Part shown: positions 8,022 to 16,035 of the stretch, piece by piece
How the letters are laid out: each line of letters starts with the position of its first letter
Numbering within the stretch: the first letter of the stretch is position 1
Source of the DNA: Bradyrhizobiaceae bacterium
GTDB taxonomy: Bacteria > Pseudomonadota > Alphaproteobacteria > Rhizobiales > Xanthobacteraceae
NCBI GenBank assembly: GCA_947481685.1
Contig: CANKHA010000027.1
Location: forward strand, 1 to 32,256
Reading direction: 5' to 3'
Length of the DNA stretch: 32,256 bases
Notes under the pieces: generated by a model
Told to the model about the DNA's origin: nothing
What the model saw: the letters and a program-made list of their open reading frames with translations, nothing else
Database searches by the model: none
Program-made: the position numbers and the translations under genes

Positions 8022-8887
8022 TGCGGTCTCTTCTGTTCGTTCCGGCCGACAGCCCCCGCAAGCTGGAGAAATCCCTGACCAGCGGCGCGGATGCCGTGAT
8101 CATCGACCTGGAGGACGCCATTGCGGCCGGCCAGAAGGCCGCCGCGCGCGCCAATGCGGCGGCTTTCATCAAGGAGGCCTCGGCAGTTCCTTCGCATCCG
8201 CCGTTGTTCGTGCGCGTCAACGGACTCGAAAGCGGGCTGACCGATACCGACCTCGACGCGGTGCTGCCGTCGAAGCCTTCTGCCGTGGTCCTGCCGAAGG
8301 GTGAAGGCGGCGCTTCCATCATTCACCTCGATGCCAAAATCACCGCGCGCGAGGCAATGTTCGGGATCGATGACGGCGCCACCCGGATTTTCGCTTTCGC
8401 GATCGAGAGCGCGACTGCGTTGTTCCTCGCCGGGACCTACGCCGGATCAAGCCAGCGGTTGATCGGGCTAACCTGGGGTAGTGAGGATCTGAGTTATGAA
8501 TTCGGCGGCATGAGCAGCCGCGACAAGGATGGCGGCTTCTTCGAACCCTATCGCTTCGCACGCACACTGTGTCTGGCCGCCTCCGCGGCATCGAAGGTGG
8601 CGGCCATCGATACCGTCTATGCGGATTTCCGAAACCCGGAAGGACTCCGCCGCGAAGCGGCAGAAGCCGCACGCCAGGGCTTCACCGGCAAGATGGCGAT
8701 CCATCCGGCGCAGATCGCAATCATCAATGAGGTGTTCGCGCCATCGCCGGAGAAGATTGCGTGGGCGCGCGCGGTCTCCGACGCCTTTGCCGCAGCGCCC
8801 GACAAAGGCGCGGTCGCCGTCAACGGCGTAATGTATGACCGGCCGCATCTGCTGCATGCCGAGCAATTGCTGAAGCAGGCGACATAG
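8021..8887 (+). CDS. CoA-ester lyase (CitE / HpcH-HpaI family)
   Basis: This 288-residue TIM-barrel enzyme is of the CitE-like group, which cleaves or forms malyl-, methylmalyl- or citryl-CoA-type esters using magnesium. Seen are SLLFVPADSPRKLEKS at the N-terminus, the acidic IIDLEDA (28-33), the arginine of FVRVN, LPKGEG, the metal-binding AIESA and the LTWGSEDLSYEFGG and GKMAIHPAQI motifs. The start codon overlaps the maoC stop (TAATG), implying translational coupling. The exact substrate cannot be told from sequence; malyl-CoA or beta-methylmalyl-CoA are the likeliest given the hydratase partner. Confidence 0.9.
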   Translation: MRSLLFVPADSPRKLEKSLTSGADAVIIDLEDAIAAGQKAAARANAAAFIKEASAVPSHPPLFVRVNGLESGLTDTDLDAVLPSKPSAVVLPKGEGGASIIHLDAKITAREAMFGIDDGATRIFAFAIESATALFLAGTYAGSSQRLIGLTWGSEDLSYEFGGMSSRDKDGGFFEPYRFARTLCLAASAASKVAAIDTVYADFRNPEGLRREAAEAARQGFTGKMAIHPAQIAIINEVFAPSPEKIAWARAVSDAFAAAPDKGAVAVNGVMYDRPHLLHAEQLLKQAT

Positions 8888-8892
8888 TTGGT

Positions 8893-8980
8893 TGTCATCC
8901 CGGACGGCCGAAGGCCGATCCGGGACCCAGAAATTGCAAAAGATGGGTCCCGGCTCTCGCGCTGCTCGGCCGGTATGACA
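8893..8980. repeat. REP-like palindromic intergenic element
   Basis: The outer arms TGTCATCCCGG and CCGGTATGACA are nearly perfect inverted copies. An inner pair, GATCCGGGACCCA and TGGGTCCCGG, lies inside, together with a small CGGCC-GAA-GGCCG hairpin. It fills the space between the convergent CoA-ester lyase and hisI genes. It resembles the palindromic repeats common in Bradyrhizobiaceae intergenic regions and may act as a bidirectional transcript end. Confidence 0.65.
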
Positions 8981-8989
8981 GTAAAGGGG

Positions 8990-9448
8990 TCAGGCTTTGT
9001 CGCCGTAAACCGCGCCGGGATCGAAGGCGCGGTCTTCATCGCGGAATTCCAGCGCGTTGCCGTCCTTGCCGACCGGGATAACGCGATAAAAACAGGAATG
9101 CCGCCCGGTGTGACAGGCGCCCGGCCCGGCCTGCTCGACCTTGAGCCAGAGCACGTCCTGATCGCAATCGACCCGCAACTCGACCACACGCTGGACGTGG
9201 CCGGAGCTTTCGCCCTTGCGCCACAGCGCCTGGCGCGAGCGGCTGAAATACCAGGCGTCGCCGCTCTCGATGGTTTTGCGCAGCGCCTCGGTATTCATGT
9301 GCGCCACCATCAGCAACTCGCCCGAGGTGACATCGGTGACGACAGCCGTGATCAGGCCATCCGCATCGAACTTCGGCTGGAACGTCAGCCCTTCTTCGAT
9401 CTCGTCAGCCGAGCCGCGGGGCGCAAATGATTTCGTTGCATCTGGCAC
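8990..9448 (-). CDS. hisI: Phosphoribosyl-AMP cyclohydrolase
   Basis: This 152-residue enzyme of histidine biosynthesis opens the adenine ring of phosphoribosyl-AMP. The metal sites are visible: [11 protein letters not shown] at 77-86, the RVDCDQD cluster (C95 with D94, D96 and D98) and the downstream cysteines C112 and C119 in [11 protein letters not shown]. There is no fused phosphoribosyl-ATP pyrophosphatase domain, as is normal in alphaproteobacteria where hisE is separate. It is the only histidine gene in the window, and it is divergent from the IscU-like gene. Confidence 0.96.
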   Translation of the reverse strand: MPDATKSFAPRGSADEIEEGLTFQPKFDADGLITAVVTDVTSGELLMVAHMNTEALRKTIESGDAWYFSRSRQALWRKGESSGHVQRVVELRVDCDQDVLWLKVEQAGPGACHTGRHSCFYRVIPVGKDGNALEFRDEDRAFDPGAVYGDKA

Positions 9449-9613
9449 AGACAGATCCCGCTACCGTCGTTGCCGGCCCTGTGACCGGCAATCCTTCAAT
9501 CACGCGTCTCTTATGCAAATTTGCCCGCCAGGAAGCCTTTTTGTCCGGGCGAGGCAGTCTATATAGTTGTTTGGGTGGGCGAAGCAAATCAACGTCCCCA
9601 CCCCTGGATCGCA

Positions 9614-10054
9614 ATGCTGAACGACATCTACAATAACCGCATTCTGGAATTGGCCGGGAATATCCCGCGGATCGGGCGTCTCGACGCCGCGGACGCGTCC
9701 GCAACCGCGCATTCCAAACTCTGCGGCTCGACCGTGACCATCGACCTGAAGATGGAAAACGACACCGTCACCGACTTTGCCCATGAGGTGAAGGCCTGCG
9801 CGCTCGGCCAGGCTTCCTCGTCGATCATGGCGCGCAACGTGGTCGGCGCCAAAGCCTCGGAATTGCGAGACCTGCGCGAAACCGTGCGGCGCATGCTGAA
9901 GGAAAATGGCGCGCCGCCATCAGGCAAATGGGCCGATGTGGCCGTGCTGGAGCCGGTCCGCGATTACAAGGCGCGCCACGCCTCAACCATGCTGACCTTC
10001 GATGCGGTGGTGTCTGCGATCGACGAAATCGAAAACAAGCGCAGCGGCGCCTGA
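9614..10054 (+). CDS. IscU/NifU-like Fe-S scaffold, third Cys missing
   Basis: This 146-residue protein matches the NifU N-terminal / IscU scaffold family: MLNDIYNNRILELAGNIPR at the start, then C37 in HSKLCGSTV and C62 in EVKACALGQAS, two of the three cluster-ligand cysteines. The third, normally in the C-terminal R-x-x-C segment, is replaced by serine in RHASTMLTFDAV, and the protein has no other cysteine. Full IscU scaffold activity is therefore doubtful, though this variant may be usual in its subfamily. The ATG at 9614 starts the conserved part; an upstream in-frame start at 9521 is rejected. Its stop directly abuts the stop of the next, convergent gene. Confidence 0.85.
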   Translation: MLNDIYNNRILELAGNIPRIGRLDAADASATAHSKLCGSTVTIDLKMENDTVTDFAHEVKACALGQASSSIMARNVVGAKASELRDLRETVRRMLKENGAPPSGKWADVAVLEPVRDYKARHASTMLTFDAVVSAIDEIENKRSGA

Positions 10055-11350
10055 TTACTTTGCCGCTGGGAGCCCGGCTTCCGCTGCCTTGGCGGGCGCA
10101 AGCTCGGCGTGGGCGCCGGCGCGCGCGACCTGCTGGTCTCCACAGTTGGCTGCAAGCTGCGGCAAGTTCTGCGGCACGCCATTGTTTCCGACGCGGGTCG
10201 TCGTGTAATCGTCGTTGCCGCTTGTGGTCGTCACCATCAGCGCGCGGCTTCCGTTACGCCCCAGGGCATCGATCACATCTGCCGGGATGGTTCCCTTCGC
10301 AAGCGAGGCCAGTTCGGTTTGCTTGAATTCGGATGCGACGACCTTCAGCATCACGGAACGGCGGCCGACCGAGACCTCAACCTGCTTCAAGGGCTCTGCC
10401 TTGCGCTCGCCGTCGCGCCTACGCTCCCTGTAAGTGAGTTCGTAGCTATTCTTGCTCGCGGCACAGGCCAGAGTGATTTCAAAGCTGCCGATCTCGTCGC
10501 CTTCCACGGTCAGCGTATGCTGACGTCGCAGCGACGCCTGGCCGGCCTTTTCATTCACCATCCAACCGCGCTCGCCCACCGGCAAACGCGGCAACGGCGG
10601 AGAGAATTGCGAGGTCACAGGCGTCGAACCTGTGCTCTGCGTCCCGGTAGACGTGTCGAGACCCATGCTGCGCAACTCGGCAGGCTTCAGGCGCCGCATT
10701 GGTTCCCACGGAGGAATCCGCAGCGAGGTTTCAAGCAGATCGATGGAGCCGCCCATCTCAATGGTATATTGCGCGAGACGCCCGATATCGCGCTGGACCA
10801 CCACGATGTCTTCGGCACTGTAGCTCGCCGCGGTGGCATCCTCGCGCCGGTCACCGAGCCAGATCTCATGCACCAGCACCTGGGCTTCAGCCGGAACGTA
10901 ACGCTGTTTGCCGGCCAGCAGCAGGTAGGCGCACATCGACTCGCAATCCGCGCGCGGCGCCAGCGATACGCGATCGGTTCCCGCGGCGACCGGCAGCCGG
11001 GTGAGCTTGCCGACGGTGGTGTTGACGCCCAGGCGGCGGACGTTGCGGCCCAGCGAAAGCGTGCCGAGCACCGAACCACCGCTGGAGTCGAGCACCAGCG
11101 TCGCTCCCGTCAGATCGCGATCGCGCGCAAAATTGGCAAAATCGCCGAGTGTATCTTTGGTGATGGCGCCGACGGCGGAGATGAAAGTGCGGCAGGTATC
11201 GCCGCAAGCGCTGGCAGGACCTTCCTTCACCAGCTCAAACTGCATCGGGAGTATGCGAACGTCGGTTGCCGACGTAGCCGTAGTCGAACCGGCAAAGGCC
11301 AGGACGGTAAAAACAAACGCCGTTACGCCCGCGAGGCGTGGCAGCATCAT
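10055..11350 (-). CDS. Secreted ClpP/crotonase-fold protein, paralogue 1 (COG3904-like)
   Basis: This 431-residue protein starts at tandem ATGs (11350/11347) behind GAGGGGGAG. A signal peptide covers residues 1-29. Residues 35-165 share one layout with the three paralogues at 11818-15785: a C-x3-C pair (C49, C53), a ClpP-like DSSGG (88-92), a CESMC box with Ser138 at the ClpP nucleophile position, and H161 in VLVHE at the ClpP histidine position. Residues 260-431 form a separate, mostly beta domain. Peptidase activity is inferred from alignment by eye only. It is the most divergent of the four and is convergent with the IscU-like gene. Confidence 0.75.
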   Translation of the reverse strand: MMLPRLAGVTAFVFTVLAFAGSTTATSATDVRILPMQFELVKEGPASACGDTCRTFISAVGAITKDTLGDFANFARDRDLTGATLVLDSSGGSVLGTLSLGRNVRRLGVNTTVGKLTRLPVAAGTDRVSLAPRADCESMCAYLLLAGKQRYVPAEAQVLVHEIWLGDRREDATAASYSAEDIVVVQRDIGRLAQYTIEMGGSIDLLETSLRIPPWEPMRRLKPAELRSMGLDTSTGTQSTGSTPVTSQFSPPLPRLPVGERGWMVNEKAGQASLRRQHTLTVEGDEIGSFEITLACAASKNSYELTYRERRRDGERKAEPLKQVEVSVGRRSVMLKVVASEFKQTELASLAKGTIPADVIDALGRNGSRALMVTTTSGNDDYTTTRVGNNGVPQNLPQLAANCGDQQVARAGAHAELAPAKAAEAGLPAAK

Positions 11351-11530
11351 CTCCCCCTCGCCGCCCCCGTGAGTTTTCTCACGTCGAAGCAGCATCAATA
11401 ACCCCAAATGCAATTCTAGGGATCGTGGAGATTCGGTCTACAATAAAAACGTCACATCACCCATGCGCTTTGGAACTGTTGCACAATAACAACGAAATCC
11501 TCCCACCATACCTCTTTGCGACTGTTTTTC

Positions 11531-11866
11531 ATGACCAGATGGAACTTCTCTACTGTTGCTCGGAAAATTCCCCGGCAGTTGGCGCGCGCAATGGTGACGG
11601 CGTACCGCTATACGCTTTCACCTTTGCTTGGACCGACTTGCCGCCATCTGCCCGGCTGCGCGGAATATTCCGAGGAGGCCTTCGGGCGCTTCGGCTTATG
11701 GGCGGGCGGATGGATGACGCTGGCGCGGTTGCTGCGCTGTCAGCCCTGGGGCACGTCAGGCCTGGATTTCGTGCCGCGCGCATTGCGTGGCGATGCACGG
11801 TGGTGGCTGCCGTGGCGTTATGGCGTCTGGCGCGGCACCAACGCCGGTCCACCGCCTGCTTCCTGA
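11531..11866 (+). CDS. yidD: YidD membrane protein insertion efficiency factor
   Basis: This 111-residue protein is of the YidD (UPF0161) family, a small membrane-associated protein that assists YidC-dependent insertion. Diagnostic are YRYTLSPLLGPTCRHLPGCA followed by YSEEAFGRFG and the downstream RLLRCQPWG. The ATG at 11531 is preferred over a TTG at 11516. It is the only plus-strand gene within a block of minus-strand secreted paralogues. Its last 49 bases overlap the 3' end of paralogue 2. In related genomes yidD often lies near iscU-like, hisI or thrS genes, which also flank it here. Confidence 0.93.
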   Translation: MTRWNFSTVARKIPRQLARAMVTAYRYTLSPLLGPTCRHLPGCAEYSEEAFGRFGLWAGGWMTLARLLRCQPWGTSGLDFVPRALRGDARWWLPWRYGVWRGTNAGPPPAS

Positions 11867-13060
11867 TGGCAACGCAGCGTCAGTGACGTCAGCGCCGAAG
11901 CGACTCCCAGAGTCGAAAGCCGTGTGACACCCGGCTTGCCATCACCCATGTCGTCGGCGAGCTCCATCCAATCCTCCGCCGCCGCTGACTGGAAAACGCG
12001 CACCGGCACGAGGGCACGGCGCACGTCGTAGCGTTTCTTCGCATCGCTGCTGGTCATCGTCTCCGCCGGCGGGATCAGCTTGAACTCCTCATGCGCGGCA
12101 ACGAACTTCAACGGCGGGAAGATGTCGTCCTTGGGACCGACCTCACGGGCATAACCGACCATGAACTTGTCTTCTCCGATACAACTGACCCGCAGCATGG
12201 TCTTACGATAACCGGCGCCATTGGCCTCGGTCATGTCGATCGATTTGAAAATGCCACTGCTGTCGGTCAGGCGCTCATCGTAGATCCAGCTGCTCTCAAC
12301 GACCTTGCGGGTATCGATGTTGAAACGCACCATCTCGTCGCGGTTCAGCGCGCGGATCGACTCGTGCGGGATGCTTTCGGCTGCAGTAAGAAGGCTCGTT
12401 TGAATTCCCATATCGGCGAGATAGCGCCGGATTTTTTCCTGATTTTCCGCCTTGAAGCGCGCACGTGCAGCCAATGACACGCACATTCTTCGGCAGGCCG
12501 ACGATGACGGTTTTGGACGCGTGGATGCCGAGATGAGCCTCCGGCGCGATCTCGCGCGTGCGCGCGCCCACGATCGCGTAGACGCAGGCGGAGTTGCATT
12601 GCGACAAGGTGCTGGTCAGCCTTGACGGCAGCTCACGGCCCGAACGCTTGGCGCTGGCGCACTCCTTCGACTCATTCGCACATTCCTCGGGAATGGTGCG
12701 CGCCACCCGTGCCGTCATCCCCCGTTCGCGCATCAGCCGTCCCATGGCGATGGATTCAGCTGTGATGCCACCCGGCGAATTGAAATAGATCGGCCGCTTG
12801 CCGCCTTCGCGCTTCAGGAATGCACGCATGCGTTCGGCAGTCCCGTTGGTCAGCTCACCTTCGGCGGCGATCCATTCATTGCAGCCGGGACCGCAGGCAT
12901 TCGGCTCGCCTTTGGCGCGAAAGAAAACCATGGGGCTTTTGAGCGGATTGACGACGGCATTAGGCGGCGCAACCGGCCGCTTCGCCGGGGCAGCGGCGGC
13001 AGGCGCGGAGAACGCGAACAAAAGAAGAGACGCTGCGAGAAATGGGCCGGCGGGCTTCAT
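11818..13060 (-). pseudogene. Secreted ClpP/crotonase-fold protein, paralogue 2, frameshifted
   Basis: Two overlapping frames form one protein: 13060 to about 12480, then about 12486 to 11818 after a +1 shift; restored length is about 413 residues. The first part has a signal peptide (1-25), NACGPGCNEWIAAEG, a ClpP-like NSPGG (94-98), CNSAC with Ser157, and LGIH with H180. The second part (ENQEKIRRYLADMGI...) matches the region that follows GIHAGK in paralogue 4. The join lies near 12475-12487, where one extra base accounts for the shift. No slippery heptamer is seen, so a mutation or sequencing error is likelier than programmed frameshifting. Confidence 0.75.
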
Positions 13061-13138
13061 GGATCACACCCCAGACCCCAGTCTAGGCAGAAAAGGAAGG
13101 GCGAGTCATGCGGTTTGGCCAGCCCTTTAGGCCCATGA

Positions 13139-13177
13139 AGTGCGGCAGGTTCCCGGGAGCGGCTGCAATGCCGCACT
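13139..13177 (-). terminator. Hairpin at the 3' end of paralogue 3
   Basis: AGTGCGGCA and TGCCGCACT are perfect nine-base inverted copies separated by 21 bases. They begin at the stop codon of paralogue 3 and lie before the start of paralogue 2. There is no T-tract, so it may be an mRNA-stabilising or processing hairpin rather than a terminator. Confidence 0.35.
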
Positions 13178-14508
13178 CAACATTGAGAAGACGAACGGCA
13201 AGCGGGCTTTTTTTTCGTTGCAGTCAGATCGGACGGGATCAAAGGTGTCATTGGAAACACCGTGGTCAGGGCGGGAATAATACAACGTCGCTGAAATTCT
13301 GACAGCCCCTGCTCCAAGCCTGAGCCGGAGAGTCTAATCTCGTTCAACGTCTCTCCAGTCTTTGAAATCTTTTCACTCACCGTCAAGAATTTGGCCTCGG
13401 CCATTTTCACCAAGGTGTCCTGCCAGATTTCACCAGTCACTCCGATCTCCAAACTGTTTTCACCTGGCTTGACATAGAACGGCAAGAAAACATCCTCTAT
13501 CGTCAAGCTGATTTTGGTTACTTGCCCGCCTTCCCGCGCAATCTCCCGATGGAATCCAAAGAATGGGCGGCGGCCGGTATTCCCACAATGGAAAGCAAAC
13601 TGGGTCTTCGAATATCGAATAGGTTCAAGGGACGTGCGGAGCGTGACGGATTTCATCAAAAGGAATTTTTCGGCAACGTATAGCTTCGCCCATGGAGTCT
13701 CGTAGCTTTCGTTGCGCGTTTCCAGGCCGAACCGCGCGACCTCATCACGGCCAAGCACATAAATGCGCTGCGAACTTGCCTTGAGAGAAAGATCGTGCAG
13801 CGCCGGATCAATACCCATTCCGATAAAATACTAGCGCGACGCCCGATCCAGCTGCGCCTGCTGGGCAGCATCTGGGGCGAAAGCGGTTCTGGCCTTGGGC
13901 CACCGCGACTGTCGCGGCAAAGATTCCTGCGCGATATGAGGCGAGTGAACCCCGATTTTCGCCGTTGAAGCCACAAATCTTATTGAACCTCCGACAAACG
14001 CCGTTACGCAAGCGGAGTGACATTGCCCCTCGCTCGCTATCAATCGGGCATCAACGCCTTGACCCGCGTTGATCAGTTTTTGACAGGCAGTGTCTTTCTT
14101 GTCGAACACGCGGCACTTTTTGGTTTCTGTCTTGCCTATTCCGGCTGTCATGTGCCGCGCGCGCAGGATAAAGCCGATTTCGGCACCCGGTTTGAGCCAC
14201 CCACCGCGGGAATGAAAGAAAATCGGGAGATCGCGACCATTCAGTTTTTCGATGAAATCGCGGAACCGTTGCGTAGCGCCAATGTCAAAGGTTCCAACAG
14301 CAGCAATCCATTCGTTGCAACCACGCCCACAGGCATCAGCCGCACCTTTTGCAACAAAGAAAACGATTGGCCGATCGTCAACCTCCGCAAGCGCCCTGTT
14401 TTGCTCTCGTGGCGTAAGCAGACCGCTCGCCAAGGCCTGTGCGAAAATCAAAAAATTTGCGCATAAAAAGATGCTCGCGATTAATGACAGTCTGAGGCGC
14501 GCAATCAT
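13177..14508 (-). pseudogene. Secreted ClpP/crotonase-fold protein, paralogue 3, in-frame TAG
   Basis: The frame starts at ATG 14508 after GAGG, five bases past the stop of paralogue 4, so it was probably translationally coupled. Residues 1-28 are a signal peptide. CGRGCNEWIAAVG, HSRGG (99-103), CHSAC (Ser165) and IGVH (H188) match the shared core. A single TAG at 13831-13833 (codon 226) splits it. The same frame then continues as YFIGMGIDPALHD, aligning with the YVREMGIDTALVD of paralogue 4, for about 217 more residues. Apart from that stop the gene is intact. Its base composition is visibly less GC-rich than its neighbours. Confidence 0.75.
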
Positions 14509-14513
14509 CAGCC

Positions 14514-15785
14514 TCAGCCCCTCGTGCCCTGGTCGGAAATGCCGTTGGGGTTCATGCATTTCTCGCGCAGTCTTCCGATAGCTTCACCCCAGCCCTTGGC
14601 AGAAAGCTTTACTGTATGCGTGGAAGAATCCGGGGAAGTTCCCGACGTCTCCAGAATTTCGACGACATTGCCCGAAACCCGAAGCCTGGAAAAATCGGTG
14701 GCGGCGAAGCGCACGTCAAAGGAGCGCTCGTTCTCGATCCAGGCGTATTGGCGCACACCGGTGGAGGCGACCGATAGGCCCTCTTCGCCGACGAGGAACT
14801 TGACCTGCGCTTTGTTAATCTCATCGGCAATCAGCCCGCGCGAATAGGCTACCGTCGCCTTGCCGCTGTTTCCGCAGGCGAGCCGGATGTAGCTTGTCGG
14901 GAAATCACGCTTTTCCTGTCCCCTCGGCTCCATGAAAAATTTCGTTATCGCGGGCGCGGTCGACGGATCGTCCACGAACTTCCAGGGTGTTTCGGCAAAA
15001 CTGCGGCGATCGATGCCAAATTTCACAATCTCAGCGCGCGTCAAATACCGAAGATCTTCGTTAGGCACGGCCTCAGACACGTCGACCAGCGCGGTGTCGA
15101 TCCCCATTTCGCGAACATAGGCGCGCAACTTGTCCTTTCTACGCTGGCTATCCTCCTTCAACTGACGGGGCGAAAACTTCTGTACTTGCTTGAGTTGTTT
15201 GGTATTGAGGCTCGCCACTTTCCCTGCATGAATGCCCAAGTGTGCTCCCGGCGCCAACACGCGCGTCTTTCCGCCGAGCACGGCATAGACGCAAGCCGAG
15301 GCGCAAAGTCCCTCGCTGACGAGCAAGTCAGCCTCCAGCTTCTTGCCCGACTTTTTCAGATCGATGCATTCTTTTGTTTTTTCCGCTTCCTTGCCACCGC
15401 AATCGGCCGGGATCGTGCGACCGAGAGCGGACTCCAGTCCCTTAGCTCGCATCAGGCGCCCGATCGCAATAGCCTCATTGCCTAATCCGCCAAGCGAGTT
15501 GAAGAAGACCGGGAGTTTCTGTTTGCCGAGGCGTGCAAGCATCGCGCGAAACTTGTCGGCCGATCCCTCGCCAAAGCGCCCCTCGGCGACAATCCATTCA
15601 CTGCAACCCGGACCGCAAATATCGGGGGTACCTCTGGCGACATAGAATGTGAGCGGGGCCGCAGTATACAGAGTGTTAGCCGGCTCTGCGCGCGCATCCG
15701 GGATGGCTGCCGATGTCAGCAACCCCACCGCGGCGGCAAGGCGAAACCGCCACCCGCGCTTCGGCATCATGGATTGCCCGTTCAT
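14514..15785 (-). CDS. Secreted ClpP/crotonase-fold protein, paralogue 4 (intact)
   Basis: This 423-residue protein carries an N-terminal signal peptide (to about residue 33, ...PDARA). Its core has DICGPGCSEWIVAEG, a ClpP-like FFNSLGG (94-100), CASAC with Ser163 at the nucleophile position, and LGIHAG with H186. A charged helical linker (200-225) and the EMGIDTALVD segment follow, then a C-terminal beta-rich domain from about 280 with two cysteines. The start is ATG 15785 behind a GGGGGAC stretch; ATGs at 15770 and 15767 are possible. It is the first gene of the minus-strand array. Periplasmic location is inferred, and no substrate or partner can be named. Confidence 0.78.
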   Translation of the reverse strand: MNGQSMMPKRGWRFRLAAAVGLLTSAAIPDARAEPANTLYTAAPLTFYVARGTPDICGPGCSEWIVAEGRFGEGSADKFRAMLARLGKQKLPVFFNSLGGLGNEAIAIGRLMRAKGLESALGRTIPADCGGKEAEKTKECIDLKKSGKKLEADLLVSEGLCASACVYAVLGGKTRVLAPGAHLGIHAGKVASLNTKQLKQVQKFSPRQLKEDSQRRKDKLRAYVREMGIDTALVDVSEAVPNEDLRYLTRAEIVKFGIDRRSFAETPWKFVDDPSTAPAITKFFMEPRGQEKRDFPTSYIRLACGNSGKATVAYSRGLIADEINKAQVKFLVGEEGLSVASTGVRQYAWIENERSFDVRFAATDFSRLRVSGNVVEILETSGTSPDSSTHTVKLSAKGWGEAIGRLREKCMNPNGISDQGTRG

Positions 15786-15959
15786 CCCCAGTCCCCCGAC
15801 TTCCATTATTTGTACAACGTCGGAAATATGTTAGCCACGGGTTCGCGGGGCTACGCCCCCGTTTTTAATGAATCACGCTTACCCACATGGCGCGCAATCA
15901 GGCCGAGTGGGCACCGGTCAACCGCTCGGATTGCCGCGCCCACTAAAATTAGTCGGTGC

Positions 15960-15996
15960 GGCCGGACGTAAAACCGGTTCCCACTTTTACTGGCCA
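15960..15996. repeat. Short mosaic palindrome with ACCGGTTCCCACTTTT core
   Basis: GGCCGGACGTAAAA and TTTTACTGGCC flank the core ACCGGTTCCCAC. The core is closely similar to the element at 28442-28490 (ACCGGTACCCACTTTT), so both look like members of one dispersed family. This copy lies 40 bases upstream of thrS, in its probable leader. Confidence 0.5.
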
Positions 15997-16035
15997 CGCC
16001 GACGTTCGTGGGAGTGAGCAACAGGAGAGAAGACC

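Noticed and set aside
10109-11401. Plus-strand frame of 430 codons opposite paralogue 1
   Set aside because: Arg/His/Gln-rich shadow of a gene with a signal peptide and conserved motifs.
12475-12490. Programmed ribosomal frameshifting in paralogue 2
   Set aside because: No slippery heptamer or stimulatory hairpin was seen at the join, and the other paralogues need no shift.
13831-13833. Recoding of TAG as an amino acid
   Set aside because: Other genes use stops normally, and no pyrrolysine or other recoding system is visible. A nonsense mutation is simpler.
15786-16035. T-box or other riboswitch before thrS
   Set aside because: No specifier loop or T-box sequence was recognised, and these are not expected in alphaproteobacteria.
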